The position numbers and the translations under genes were made by a program. The notes below the pieces were generated by a model that did not search any database, had not been told where the DNA came from, and worked only from the letters and a program-made list of their open reading frames with translations. Source: Flavobacteriales bacterium UBA3376 (GTDB lineage: Bacteria; Bacteroidota; Bacteroidia; Flavobacteriales; Weeksellaceae). From it: 12,517 bases of DNA. Shown in pieces: positions 1 to 7,242 of this stretch. The stretch lies in NCBI GenBank assembly GCA_002359055.1, contig DEQC01000106.1, positions 20,806 through 33,322 of the forward strand, given 5' to 3'. Within the stretch, counting starts at the first letter, position 1. Each line of letters begins with the position of its first letter.

Positions 1-677
1 TAAGGATTTCAATCATCATTCCGTCCATTTCGCCTTTATATATTTATAAAAATTTCGCTTTAAAATTAAAGGATTTCCAACTCGAACATGCAGTTTTCGA
101 AAAATACCAAGAAGCTTCAGTTTATTTATTTTACAATCCAAACCAAAAAGCAACTACCCACAGAACCATAGGTAATCGAAAGAATCAATTCACGCTTTGG
201 AATTGGGAGGAAGATTTTTTAGGTCAAACAGTCGATTATGTTTCGCCTTGGGTTCGATCCGATCGTTCATTTGTCGGTGGACATAAAAATTATGAATATT
301 TCATTAAATCAATTCCTAATTATCAGACCTACCATTTGATTGGTATTGAAACCATTGATAAAATCGAAACTGAAGCAAATCAGCTGATCGATTTGACAAT
401 AAAAATACATCATACACATGAACGCCCAATTGAAATTGGTGAAAATTCTGATTTAAAGTTAAACATAACTTATTATCAAGGAAAGCAATACAACTTTGTT
501 TATTCAACAAAAATTCCCATTGAAAATTTGATTCTTCGAAAGAACGAAAGCAAAGAAATTGACATTCAATTTCGAAACATAGATAAAAAAGGAAATTTCA
601 AGGCAAGTGTAGGAATTCATTATTCAGAAATCGGTACAACTTATCTTTCGAAACCCATTGATATACTTGTAAAATAA
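1..677 (+). CDS. C-terminal part of a membrane protein, probably a PMT/GT39-type glycosyltransferase (5' end outside window)
   Basis: The frame is open from the window edge (first full codon at 3) and gives 224 residues before TAA at 675-677, so the start lies upstream. An internal TTG at 336 is not a credible start, because the frame reads through it without interruption and with sensible composition. Window residues 1-13 (starting RISIIIPSISP) are hydrophobic and look like the end of a membrane helix. They are followed by a polar part with the segment FTLWNWEEDFLGQTVDYVSP. The last 100 residues or so alternate polar and hydrophobic positions like a beta-sandwich. Inference: this resembles the soluble tail of multi-spanning dolichyl-phosphate-mannose-type glycosyltransferases of Bacteroidota, which would act at the inner membrane facing the periplasm. 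The catalytic N-terminal region is not visible, so the family is tentative. It is convergent with mltG. Confidence 0.5.
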   Translation, partial: RISIIIPSISPLYIYKNFALKLKDFQLEHAVFEKYQEASVYLFYNPNQKATTHRTIGNRKNQFTLWNWEEDFLGQTVDYVSPWVRSDRSFVGGHKNYEYFIKSIPNYQTYHLIGIETIDKIETEANQLIDLTIKIHHTHERPIEIGENSDLKLNITYYQGKQYNFVYSTKIPIENLILRKNESKEIDIQFRNIDKKGNFKASVGIHYSEIGTTYLSKPIDILVK

Positions 678-1703
678 TTATTGAATTCCCATTTCCTCTA
701 ACCAGCGACGGTATTTAGCTGCATTTCTTAGATGTTGTTCATAAGAATTCGTGAAGCTGTGATAACCCGGTCGATCTGGATCGGCACAGAAAAACACATA
801 ATTGTGTTCTTCCGGATTTAAAACTGCATCAACAGCAGAAAGATTGGGTAAACAAATCGGTGCTGGAGGCAATCCTAAAACTCTGTAAGTATTGTATTCG
901 GAAGGCGTGGCCAAATGTCCAGACCTAACTCTCTGAATGATGTTGTCAAATCCATTTTCCATTCTATAAGCATAAATAGAAGTTGGATCAGCTTCTAACT
1001 TCATTCCTTTTTTCAAGCGATTCAAATACGCTTGTGCGACTTTGGGTTGTTCATCGACTTTCGAAGCTTCCATTTGAACTATGGATGCAAGAGTGAAAAC
1101 TTCTAAAGGTGAGAAATTCATTTCTTCGGCTTTGGCTTGTCTTTCTTCGTTCCAAACTTTATTGAATTCTTTTTCCATTCGACTGACAAATTGTTCTGCA
1201 GAAGTATTCCAAAAGAAATGGTAAGTGTTTGGGAGAAAGAAATATTTGATAGTTTCTTCATTAAAGTTACCGTCTTTGTTTTGGGCAAACTCAATTATTT
1301 GTTGAACAATTTGAGCAGAATCTGCTTCGATCATTTTTGAAACCGAACCAGCCAAATGAAAAATCGTCGGTTCATTTTTGATCATCAAACGAACTTCTTC
1401 TTGAGTACCCGTAAGCAATCTATTGAGCAACTTTTCATTCGTATCCTCTTTATTTAATTTATATTTTCCGGCTTTTATTTTTTCTGAAAAATCTTTGGTT
1501 TCCGCATAAGAAACGAAAGATTCTAAATCTTTCAACTTCAACTGTAAAGAATCCAGAACCTCCTGATAAGTTGCATTGGTTCTGATGTATAGATAGTCGT
1601 CTTCAATTACATTTTGGTGGGCACCTTTAAAATATCCACAATGAGTAAAGTTGATTAAAACTCCAATCAATAGAATAAAATAAATGATGTTCTTTGTTTT
1701 CAT
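678..1703 (-). CDS. mltG: Endolytic peptidoglycan transglycosylase MltG (YceG-like)
   Basis: This is a 341-residue protein, the usual length for the family. MltG cleaves nascent glycan strands in the periplasm and so sets their length; it is anchored in the inner membrane. Residues 5-20 form a single hydrophobic N-terminal segment. A LysM-like segment follows at about 35-100, then the YceG catalytic domain. That domain shows LPNTYHF at 157-163 and LASIVQMEAS at 205-214, where E212 aligns with the catalytic Glu of E. coli MltG (ASIVEKET). LNRLKKGMKLEADPT at 227-241 and the YNTYRVLGLPPAPI segment near 270 are also family hallmarks. C22 follows FTH, which is a poor lipobox, so I favour a membrane anchor over a lipoprotein. 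The gene lies 18 bp downstream of dapF on the same strand, and both are probably expressed from the dapF promoter. Confidence 0.95.
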   Translation of the reverse strand: MKTKNIIYFILLIGVLINFTHCGYFKGAHQNVIEDDYLYIRTNATYQEVLDSLQLKLKDLESFVSYAETKDFSEKIKAGKYKLNKEDTNEKLLNRLLTGTQEEVRLMIKNEPTIFHLAGSVSKMIEADSAQIVQQIIEFAQNKDGNFNEETIKYFFLPNTYHFFWNTSAEQFVSRMEKEFNKVWNEERQAKAEEMNFSPLEVFTLASIVQMEASKVDEQPKVAQAYLNRLKKGMKLEADPTSIYAYRMENGFDNIIQRVRSGHLATPSEYNTYRVLGLPPAPICLPNLSAVDAVLNPEEHNYVFFCADPDRPGYHSFTNSYEQHLRNAAKYRRWLEEMGIQ

Positions 1704-1721
1704 ATGTTAAGTCAAGTTTAA

Positions 1722-2495
1722 TTAAATGTTTATCTCACCTTCGAATACGAATTCAGCAGGTCCACACAACCAAATATTCTCATATCCATCGGAGGAATTT
1801 TTCTCAAAGTGAACCTTTAAAATTCCGCCCAAAGTTTGAACTTTTATTTCATTAATATTGACTTTTCCAATTTCGTATGCAGCTATAGCAGCTGCAGTAA
1901 CGCCAGTTCCGCAAGCCAAGGTTTCATCTTCCACTCCTCTTTCGTAAGTGCGAATTTTCAAGAAATCATCTGATAAAACTTCTACAAAATTTACGTTGCT
2001 TCCTTCATTGAAATAAGGACTTCCATAACGAATTTCTGCACCTTTGTTTTTGACATCTACCTTATCGACTTGCTGAACAAACTCAACATGATGAGGCGAA
2101 CCTGTATTTAAAAACAAATGCGATTCAAATTTCTGAACGCTTTCTACATTACACATTTTAAGTTCAATTACATTATGAGTGATTAACGCTTCATGCGCAC
2201 CATCTATTGCCATAAATTCCGCTCGAGTATCAACAATTCCTAAATCCTGAGCAAATCTTACGATGCATCTACCTCCATTTCCACACATACTGCTCTGATT
2301 TCCATCGGAATTGAAATAAACCATTTGAAAATCTAAACTTGAATGATTTTGCAATAAAATCAAACCATCCGCTCCGATTCCGAAATTTCTATCGCAAATT
2401 TGTGCAATTTTATTTCGATCCGCTTTGAAGTCTGAATTTCTGTCATCTATCATGACAAAATCGTTGCCTGCGCCTTGGTATTTATAAAATTTCAA
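1722..2495 (-). CDS. dapF: Diaminopimelate epimerase
   Basis: The 257-residue cytoplasmic enzyme interconverts LL- and meso-diaminopimelate. This is the penultimate step of lysine synthesis and supplies the peptidoglycan cross-linking residue. Both catalytic cysteines of this PLP-independent racemase are visible: C71 in SMCGNGGRC and C195 in ETLACGTGVTAAA. The family N-terminus QGAGNDF is at residues 7-13, and the GADGLI segment at 41-46. Length is slightly below the typical 260-275 and nothing appears to be missing. The start ATG (2493-2495 on the complement) is set by the conserved MKFYKYQGAGNDF beginning. It heads a two-gene operon with mltG, consistent with a shared cell-wall role, and is divergent from the degP-like gene. 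Confidence 0.97.
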   Translation of the reverse strand: MKFYKYQGAGNDFVMIDDRNSDFKADRNKIAQICDRNFGIGADGLILLQNHSSLDFQMVYFNSDGNQSSMCGNGGRCIVRFAQDLGIVDTRAEFMAIDGAHEALITHNVIELKMCNVESVQKFESHLFLNTGSPHHVEFVQQVDKVDVKNKGAEIRYGSPYFNEGSNVNFVEVLSDDFLKIRTYERGVEDETLACGTGVTAAAIAAYEIGKVNINEIKVQTLGGILKVHFEKNSSDGYENIWLCGPAEFVFEGEINI

Positions 2496-2509
2496 TTTAA
2501 TATTTTTAA

Positions 2510-2538
2510 CAAATTTATAAATTTAAGTCATAGTACAA
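2510..2538 (-). promoter_or_regulatory. Predicted Bacteroidota promoter for dapF-mltG
   Basis: On the complement strand, TAAATTTG (2517 to 2510) matches the -7 consensus TAnnTTTG exactly. A TTG (2538 to 2536) lies 18 nt upstream of it, within the usual spacing. The predicted transcript would start only about 10 nt before the dapF ATG, giving a very short leader and no Shine-Dalgarno. This is a sequence match only. Confidence 0.4.
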
Positions 2539-2541
2539 TAA

Positions 2542-2574
2542 CATAAAAAGTTAAGTTGATCATCACTTTTCATA
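2542..2574. repeat. Imperfect inverted repeat between the divergent dapF and degP promoters
   Basis: CATAAAAAGT (2542-2551) faces ACTTTTCATA (2565-2574); 8 of 10 positions pair. A TGATCA palindrome (2557-2562) lies in the loop. It sits upstream of both predicted promoters, so it could be an operator. In such AT-rich DNA it could also be chance. Confidence 0.2.
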
Positions 2575-2611
2575 AGTTCTTCTTATAATTGTTAAAATGA
2601 GGTTAAACAGC

Positions 2612-2643
2612 TTGTAGGAGATGATATATTGGTATTAAATTTG
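2612..2643 (+). promoter_or_regulatory. Predicted Bacteroidota promoter for the degP-like gene
   Basis: TAAATTTG at 2636-2643 matches TAnnTTTG exactly. A TTG at 2612-2614 lies 21 nt upstream, at the long end of accepted spacing. Transcription would begin near 2650, leaving a leader of about 30 nt before the ATG at 2679. Confidence 0.4.
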
Positions 2644-2678
2644 GTCTATGATAATTTGTTAAAATTAAAATTACACTT

Positions 2679-4172
2679 ATGAAAAAATATTTAGGTTATT
2701 TAGTAATTGGGCTTTTGAGTGCGAGCTTCACTATTTTGGGGATGCAATTTATTTCAAAAAATACAGATTCTAACATTATTACCACAACTCACGACAGCAA
2801 TGATGAAGGCAACTTCTCATTTGTTGATTATAGAGGAAGTGTGGCTTACAACGTCCCTAACTTTGTCGAAGCATCGCAAAAAACAGTAAATGCAGTAGTT
2901 AGTGTAATCAACTTTTCAAATCAAACCCAAAGAAGAGCTTTAGATCCATTTGAATTCTTTTTTGGTTTCCCTCAACAAAAACCTGAATCACAACCAGATA
3001 GACCAAGCGGTCAAGGTTCGGGTGTGATTATATCTGAGGATGGATATATAGTAACTAACAATCACGTGATCAAAGGAGCCAACAAAATTGAAATCGTTTT
3101 GAACAACCAAAAATCATATACAGCTGATTTGATCGGTACGGATCCGAATACAGATATTGCTTTATTGAAAATCGAAGAAAAGGGTCTTCCTTTTGTGAAA
3201 TTTACAAATTCAGACGACATTAATGTTGGTGATTGGGTATTGGCGGTAGGAAATCCATTTGGTTTAAATTCTACAGTTACTGCAGGAATTGTTTCTGCCA
3301 AAGGTAGAAGTATCGATATTCTAAGAAGAAATGCCAACAGTCCTATCGAATCATTTATTCAAACCGATGCGGCTATCAACCCAGGAAACAGTGGTGGTGC
3401 TTTGGTCAATCCAGCGGGAGATTTGGTTGGAATCAACACAGCTATTTCATCGCCAACTGGAACTTTCTCTGGTTATGGTTTTGCTGTTCCTTCGAACATC
3501 GTAAAAAAAGTTGTTGAAGACATCAAAACATATGGAATGGTCCAAAGAGGTTATTTAGGTATTGAAGGAATGGATTTGAACGATGAGCAAACCGTAAATC
3601 TTTACAATAGAGAAAATGGAACTGATTTAAAATCTCAGCCAGGTGTATTGGTTAATAGAGTTACGGACAATGGAGGAGCTCAAGCAGCAGGAATCGAAAA
3701 AGGTGATATCATTATTGAAGTTGATGGTGAAAAAATTACGAGTTTCAACAAACTTACTTTAGCTGTAGGAAGTAAAAATCCAGGTGATAAAGTTAAAGTT
3801 AAGGTTTTAAGAAATGGTAAAGAGAGAAATTATACAGTTACACTAAGGGATTTGAGTGGAAATGCAAAAATCAGATCTATAGCTGATTTAACCGTAATAG
3901 AAAAATTAGGAGCGGAATTCGAACCTTTGACAGAGCGTCAAAAAGTGAGTTTCGGAATTGATACAGGTGTGATGGTTAAAAACATGAAACCTGGAAGCAA
4001 ATTGGCAAGTATAGGTATATCAGAAAACTATATCATTTTAAAAATCAATGATAAAGAAGTAAATTCTCAAAAAGATGTTGAAAAACTTTTGGATAAACAC
4101 ACAGGAAGAGTTTCTGTAAGCTATGTGGATCCGTATGGGAGAATTTACACCAGAGGATTTACCATGGATTAA
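2679..4172 (+). CDS. degP: Periplasmic serine endoprotease of the DegP/HtrA (Do) family
   Basis: The 497-residue trypsin-like protease/chaperone degrades or holds misfolded envelope proteins. Residues 7-24 form a hydrophobic signal or signal-anchor segment. The trypsin domain (about 60-285) carries the full catalytic triad: H129 in VTNNHVIKGA, D159 in NTDIALLKIE and S238 in NPGNSGGAL. Two PDZ domains follow at about 290-390 and 410-495; the first starts near GYLGIEG and contains AGIEKGDIIIEVDG. Length and layout match Do-type proteases of Bacteroidota. Residues 83-110 correspond to the LA loop, rich in F, P and Q (FFFGFPQQKPESQP), which shields the active site in DegP homologues. The gene has its own predicted promoter and a strong terminator, so it is probably monocistronic. 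DegP, DegQ and DegS cannot be cleanly separated here, but two PDZ domains exclude DegS. Confidence 0.93.
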   Translation: MKKYLGYLVIGLLSASFTILGMQFISKNTDSNIITTTHDSNDEGNFSFVDYRGSVAYNVPNFVEASQKTVNAVVSVINFSNQTQRRALDPFEFFFGFPQQKPESQPDRPSGQGSGVIISEDGYIVTNNHVIKGANKIEIVLNNQKSYTADLIGTDPNTDIALLKIEEKGLPFVKFTNSDDINVGDWVLAVGNPFGLNSTVTAGIVSAKGRSIDILRRNANSPIESFIQTDAAINPGNSGGALVNPAGDLVGINTAISSPTGTFSGYGFAVPSNIVKKVVEDIKTYGMVQRGYLGIEGMDLNDEQTVNLYNRENGTDLKSQPGVLVNRVTDNGGAQAAGIEKGDIIIEVDGEKITSFNKLTLAVGSKNPGDKVKVKVLRNGKERNYTVTLRDLSGNAKIRSIADLTVIEKLGAEFEPLTERQKVSFGIDTGVMVKNMKPGSKLASIGISENYIILKINDKEVNSQKDVEKLLDKHTGRVSVSYVDPYGRIYTRGFTMD

Positions 4173-4192
4173 ATATAAATTTTAGTCTCAGG

Positions 4193-4237
4193 AAAATAAA
4201 ACGATACTTTCAAGCATCGAAAGTATCGTTTTATTTT
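4193..4237 (+). terminator. Strong intrinsic terminator after the degP-like gene
   Basis: A perfect 19-bp inverted repeat, 4193-4211 (ends GATACTTTC) and 4219-4237 (starts GAAAGTATC), encloses a 7-nt loop (AAGCATC). The right arm ends in a T-rich run continuing to 4238. It lies 20 bp after the degP stop. Because the left arm is A-rich, it could also work in the reverse direction, though no reverse gene ends here. Confidence 0.9.
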
Positions 4238-4267
4238 TACGAAAGCTTATTATCTATTAATATGTAT

Positions 4268-4275
4268 TATTTTTG
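4268..4275 (+). promoter_or_regulatory. Predicted -7 element for the small outer-membrane-type protein gene
   Basis: TATTTTTG matches TAnnTTTG exactly and lies 31 bp before the ATG at 4307. No clear -33 TTG is seen at the right distance. The position just after the degP terminator supports a new transcription unit. Confidence 0.35.
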
Positions 4276-4306
4276 TCGATAGAAACAGTTGTCTATCTAT
4301 ATTTTC

Positions 4307-4801
4307 ATGAAAAAATTAATTCCAATTTTCTTACTTTTATTATTTAGTATTGGTAAAGCACAAGAAAAATCCAACTCAACTTCGTATTTTCTTATAAATA
4401 CTGGATATACAAACCTCAATGGTAACTATTTCGAACTCGGACCTGAATTTTATTTCATTCAGAAAAATGATAATATCATCAACCTAAGTGCCACCGCAAA
4501 TATGGCGTATTTCAACGATCAATTCGTGATTGTACCTGAAGTTGGAATTGGGTATTTGTTCAACACTAAAAATCCTAACAGCAAAGCAAATCCATACAGA
4601 GAATACATCAACGCCAGTTTCTATTCCATAAGAGTCAACGCTTCTCCATGGAATATCACACCTGAAATCGGATTGACTTTGTTGGGTTTATTTGAAGCCA
4701 ATTTTGGATATTCTTTCGAATATAACGAACACAAACACACGAGTTTTGATGGAATTAAATTTGGAATAACTTTCCATATTCCAAGTCAACTTTTGTTCTG
4801 A
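4307..4801 (+). CDS. Small secreted beta-rich protein, probable outer-membrane beta-barrel, function unknown
   Basis: I chose the ATG at 4307 over the in-frame TTG at 4289 because it begins a clean signal peptide: MKK, then a hydrophobic IPIFLLLLFSIG stretch, with likely cleavage at GKA-QEK. The protein has 164 residues. The mature part of about 145 residues is made of alternating aromatic and polar strands separated by short turns (for example YFLINTGYTNLNG, FELGPEFYFIQKND, FGITFHIP). It ends in phenylalanine, as many outer-membrane barrels do, which suggests an 8-strand barrel. No enzyme motif is seen and I do not recognise a named family. It sits between the degP terminator and the LolD-like gene, so probably forms its own unit. 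Envelope localisation is inferred from the signal peptide and strand pattern. Confidence 0.75.
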   Translation: MKKLIPIFLLLLFSIGKAQEKSNSTSYFLINTGYTNLNGNYFELGPEFYFIQKNDNIINLSATANMAYFNDQFVIVPEVGIGYLFNTKNPNSKANPYREYINASFYSIRVNASPWNITPEIGLTLLGLFEANFGYSFEYNEHKHTSFDGIKFGITFHIPSQLLF

Positions 4802-4821
4802 AAAAAACTTTTTCACAGAAC
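4795..4821 (+). terminator. Possible weak terminator or hairpin overlapping the stop codon
   Basis: GTTCTG (4795-4800) pairs with CAGAAC (4816-4821), and AAAAA with TTTTT inside, with a 2-nt bulge (CA, 4814-4815) and a 3-nt loop. It overlaps the stop codon of the small outer-membrane-type gene. There is no U-tract after the stem, so intrinsic termination would be weak. Confidence 0.3.
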
Positions 4822-4837
4822 TCTAATTCTAATAAAC

Positions 4838-4869
4838 TTTGTTTGCTCAAACATTAAATCTTATTTTAG
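4838..4869 (+). promoter_or_regulatory. Predicted promoter for the lolD-like gene cluster
   Basis: TTTG at 4838-4841 lies 20 nt before TATTTTAG at 4862-4869, a one-mismatch version of TAnnTTTG. A second TTTG at 4842-4845 overlaps this position. The -7 box ends only 4 nt before the ATG at 4874, so the transcript would be leaderless or nearly so. Confidence 0.35.
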
Positions 4870-4873
4870 CCCT

Positions 4874-5542
4874 ATGATTTCAGCGAAAAACATTTACAAA
4901 AATTTTGGTGATTTAGAAGTTCTAAAAGGTGTTTCTTTAGATGTAAGCGAAAGTGAAATAGTTTCTATCGTCGGAGCTTCTGGTGCTGGAAAAACTACTT
5001 TGTTGCAAATATTAAGTAGTTTAGAAAAAAGTACCGAACCCGAAAAACACTACACTCAAATTCTGATAAAAAAACAAGATATCACGAAGTTAACTGATGC
5101 TAATTTATCGAAATTCAGAAATGAAAACATAGGATTTATTTTCCAATTTCATCAATTACTTCCAGAATTCACAGCTTTTGAAAATGTTTGTATACCTGCA
5201 TATATCGGCAATGGCAAAAAAAACAAAATACACGAAAAAGCCAAAGAGTTGTTGAATTTTTTAAATTTGGGCAATCGATTAGAACACAAACCTTCTCAAC
5301 TTTCAGGTGGTGAACAACAAAGGGTAGCAGTTGCAAGAGCGCTAATCAATCAACCAAGTGTGATTTTTGCGGATGAACCTTCTGGAAATTTGGATTCAAA
5401 AAATGCTGAAGAGTTGCATCAATTGTTTTTCAGATTAAGGGATGAATTCGGTCAAACATTTGTAATCGTGACCCACAATGAAGATTTGGCTGATATGGCC
5501 GATAGGAAATTAGTCATGTCTGATGGAAAATTTGAAATCTAA
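4874..5542 (+). CDS. lolD: ABC transporter ATP-binding protein, LolD/MacB-type
   Basis: This 222-residue ATPase belongs to the group that powers LolCE lipoprotein release and MacB-type mechanotransmission systems. Walker A is GASGAGKT (34-41), the Q-loop glutamine is Q91 in FIFQFHQLLPEFTAFENV, the signature is LSGGEQQR (143-150), Walker B is VIFADE (163-168) and the H-loop is H201. The FQFHQLLPEFTAFENV segment and the ADEPSGNLD variant of Walker B are typical of the LolD/MacB/FtsE branch. It would act on the cytoplasmic face of the inner membrane. No MacB/LolC-type permease is adjacent; the next gene, 5 bp downstream, encodes a different kind of membrane protein. The symbol is therefore by similarity: the partner must be encoded elsewhere, and other substrates are possible. 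Confidence 0.8.
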   Translation: MISAKNIYKNFGDLEVLKGVSLDVSESEIVSIVGASGAGKTTLLQILSSLEKSTEPEKHYTQILIKKQDITKLTDANLSKFRNENIGFIFQFHQLLPEFTAFENVCIPAYIGNGKKNKIHEKAKELLNFLNLGNRLEHKPSQLSGGEQQRVAVARALINQPSVIFADEPSGNLDSKNAEELHQLFFRLRDEFGQTFVIVTHNEDLADMADRKLVMSDGKFEI

Positions 5543-5547
5543 ATAAA

Positions 5548-7242
5548 ATGCTTCTCAACCTCATTTGTTGGATTTATACATTCTTCATCTCTTTGGGAAT
5601 GGGAAGTTTAAGCTTTCAAATTTTAAAATTAAAACCCATCAAACTGAGCTATTTATTGTTAATAGGTCTGTTCCTTCAAACTTTATTGGTTCATTTCTAC
5701 GCTGTGCTTTTCCCTATCGATGGGATTTTTTATGGAATCAATAGTTTAATTTCAATGGGCTTAATTTTCATTTATAGAAATAACATTCAATCGCTTATTC
5801 GCTCTACTTTTCAAAACTTCAAATCTTGGAAAACCAGTTTAAAACTACTCCTTTTCGTGATTTTCATTTTGAGCTTGATGCAGTCTTCAGTTGCTCCACT
5901 CCTACCCGACAACGAATCTTATTATGTTCAATCGATCAAATGGCTGAACGAATATGGATTGGTCAAAGGTTTGGCCAATTTGCATATTTTCTTTGGGCAA
6001 ATGTCTGGATTACACTTATTGCAAAGCAGTTTTAATTTTGGATTTATAACCAATCTTCTGAATAGCATCAATGGATTTATTTTATTGATAGCTGCTTTTT
6101 ACAGTTTAAATTCTTTGAATGAATATTTTAAAAAGAAAAAAATCATCGATTTAATCGTTGGGCTAACCTTTATCGCTGCACCCTTCTTATTTCGATTTCT
6201 TGAAGCACCTTCACCAGACTTACCAGTTTATATGGTTTTCCCCATCATCGTTTCTATTTTTTATAAAAATTACGAAAAACCGAGAAAAGAAGGGATTTTA
6301 TTGATTTTCGTATTTAGCCTTTGGCTTATTTTAATCAAAGCAACCGTTTTTCCGATTTTAATTTTCGGATTTATTTTAACCTTTAAATCGAAACTCTCCA
6401 AACAAACTATGCTAAGCATTTTCAGTCTATGTGGAATTGCTTTCATTGCTTTTTGCATCAAGAACTTTATAGTTTCAGGCTATCCTTTATATCCTACAAA
6501 CATCGGTGGTTCTATTTTAAATGCTGATTGGAGAATTCCTTTGGAAATTCAAAAAATGTACTATTCATTGACCCAACTACACGCTTATCATATCACTGAC
6601 ATCGAAATTTATCAAAATTGGAACTTTCGAGACAAAGCAATTCATTGGTTCACTTTACCGAAATTGCATGGTTTGTTCAATCGTTTGATGATACTATCAT
6701 TAATAATCTCACCTTTTTTCACTTTGAGAAACAAAGCGCTAAAATGGATTTATATCATCGGACTGATTCAATTTTCGGCTCTAATGATTACTTCTCCTCA
6801 ATACCGATTTTTCTTTCATATACTTTTAATTTTCAGCTTAATCATACTTGCGAAAATTTTAATTAACAGAAATTCGAGGTGGATATTTAACTTTCTATTG
6901 ATAAGTATTGGACTGAGTTTCATACCGCTTTTCATCCCTTTTGGAATCGACAATTTCACAGACAATCCATTGATGACTAGGGATAATAATTTATTTGAAA
7001 GCTCCAACTTCATTTACCCTAAAAAAAACGTACAATTTCAATACGAATATAAAACCCATAAAGAGGGTAATTTAATTTATCAATCGCCACAAAACACTTC
7101 ATTTTGGTTGACCGGAGATGGAAATATCCCAGTTTTAAATGAGCAACTTTTAAACTATCTTAAAACCCATTACAAAATCAGACCTCAGTTGAGAACTGAA
7201 CAATTAAAAGATGGTTTTTATGCCGAAAAATTCGAAGAATGA
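5548..7242 (+). CDS. Multi-spanning membrane protein, LIC_10190-like (GT-C glycosyltransferase-like)
   Basis: The 564-residue integral membrane protein has about 11-13 hydrophobic helices (for example around 5-24, 34-52, 60-76, 99-115, 203-217, 250-278 and 400-437) and a soluble C-terminal tail from about 465. After the third or fourth helix it carries LPDNESYYVQSIKWLNEYG (119-137), followed by the GLVKGLANLH stretch. Further on, the KNFIVSGYPLYPT motif is at 305-317. I recognise these as marks of the LIC_10190 family of Bacteroidota and Leptospira membrane proteins. The early acidic loop (D121, E123) after a helix is reminiscent of GT-C glycosyltransferases, which use lipid-linked sugars outside the inner membrane. 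That activity is inference; no substrate can be named. It starts 5 bp after the lolD-like stop and overlaps the next gene by 4 bp (ATGA), which indicates co-translation. Confidence 0.65.
   Translation: MLLNLICWIYTFFISLGMGSLSFQILKLKPIKLSYLLLIGLFLQTLLVHFYAVLFPIDGIFYGINSLISMGLIFIYRNNIQSLIRSTFQNFKSWKTSLKLLLFVIFILSLMQSSVAPLLPDNESYYVQSIKWLNEYGLVKGLANLHIFFGQMSGLHLLQSSFNFGFITNLLNSINGFILLIAAFYSLNSLNEYFKKKKIIDLIVGLTFIAAPFLFRFLEAPSPDLPVYMVFPIIVSIFYKNYEKPRKEGILLIFVFSLWLILIKATVFPILIFGFILTFKSKLSKQTMLSIFSLCGIAFIAFCIKNFIVSGYPLYPTNIGGSILNADWRIPLEIQKMYYSLTQLHAYHITDIEIYQNWNFRDKAIHWFTLPKLHGLFNRLMILSLIISPFFTLRNKALKWIYIIGLIQFSALMITSPQYRFFFHILLIFSLIILAKILINRNSRWIFNFLLISIGLSFIPLFIPFGIDNFTDNPLMTRDNNLFESSNFIYPKKNVQFQYEYKTHKEGNLIYQSPQNTSFWLTGDGNIPVLNEQLLNYLKTHYKIRPQLRTEQLKDGFYAEKFEE

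Noticed and set aside
336..677. A separate short gene starting at TTG 336
   Set aside because: The frame is open continuously from the window edge and the upstream part has protein-like composition, so this is the end of a larger gene.
1638..1649. Lipoprotein signal (Cys22) in MltG
   Set aside because: His at -1 and Thr at -2 before Cys do not fit a lipobox; a simple membrane anchor is the family norm.
3062..3337. Antisense open frame inside the degP-like gene
   Set aside because: It is a shadow of the protease coding frame with no promoter and no recognisable product.
4289..4306. TTG at 4289 as start of the small outer-membrane-type protein
   Set aside because: It would place six extra residues before a canonical MKK signal peptide, while ATG 4307 gives a normal n-region.
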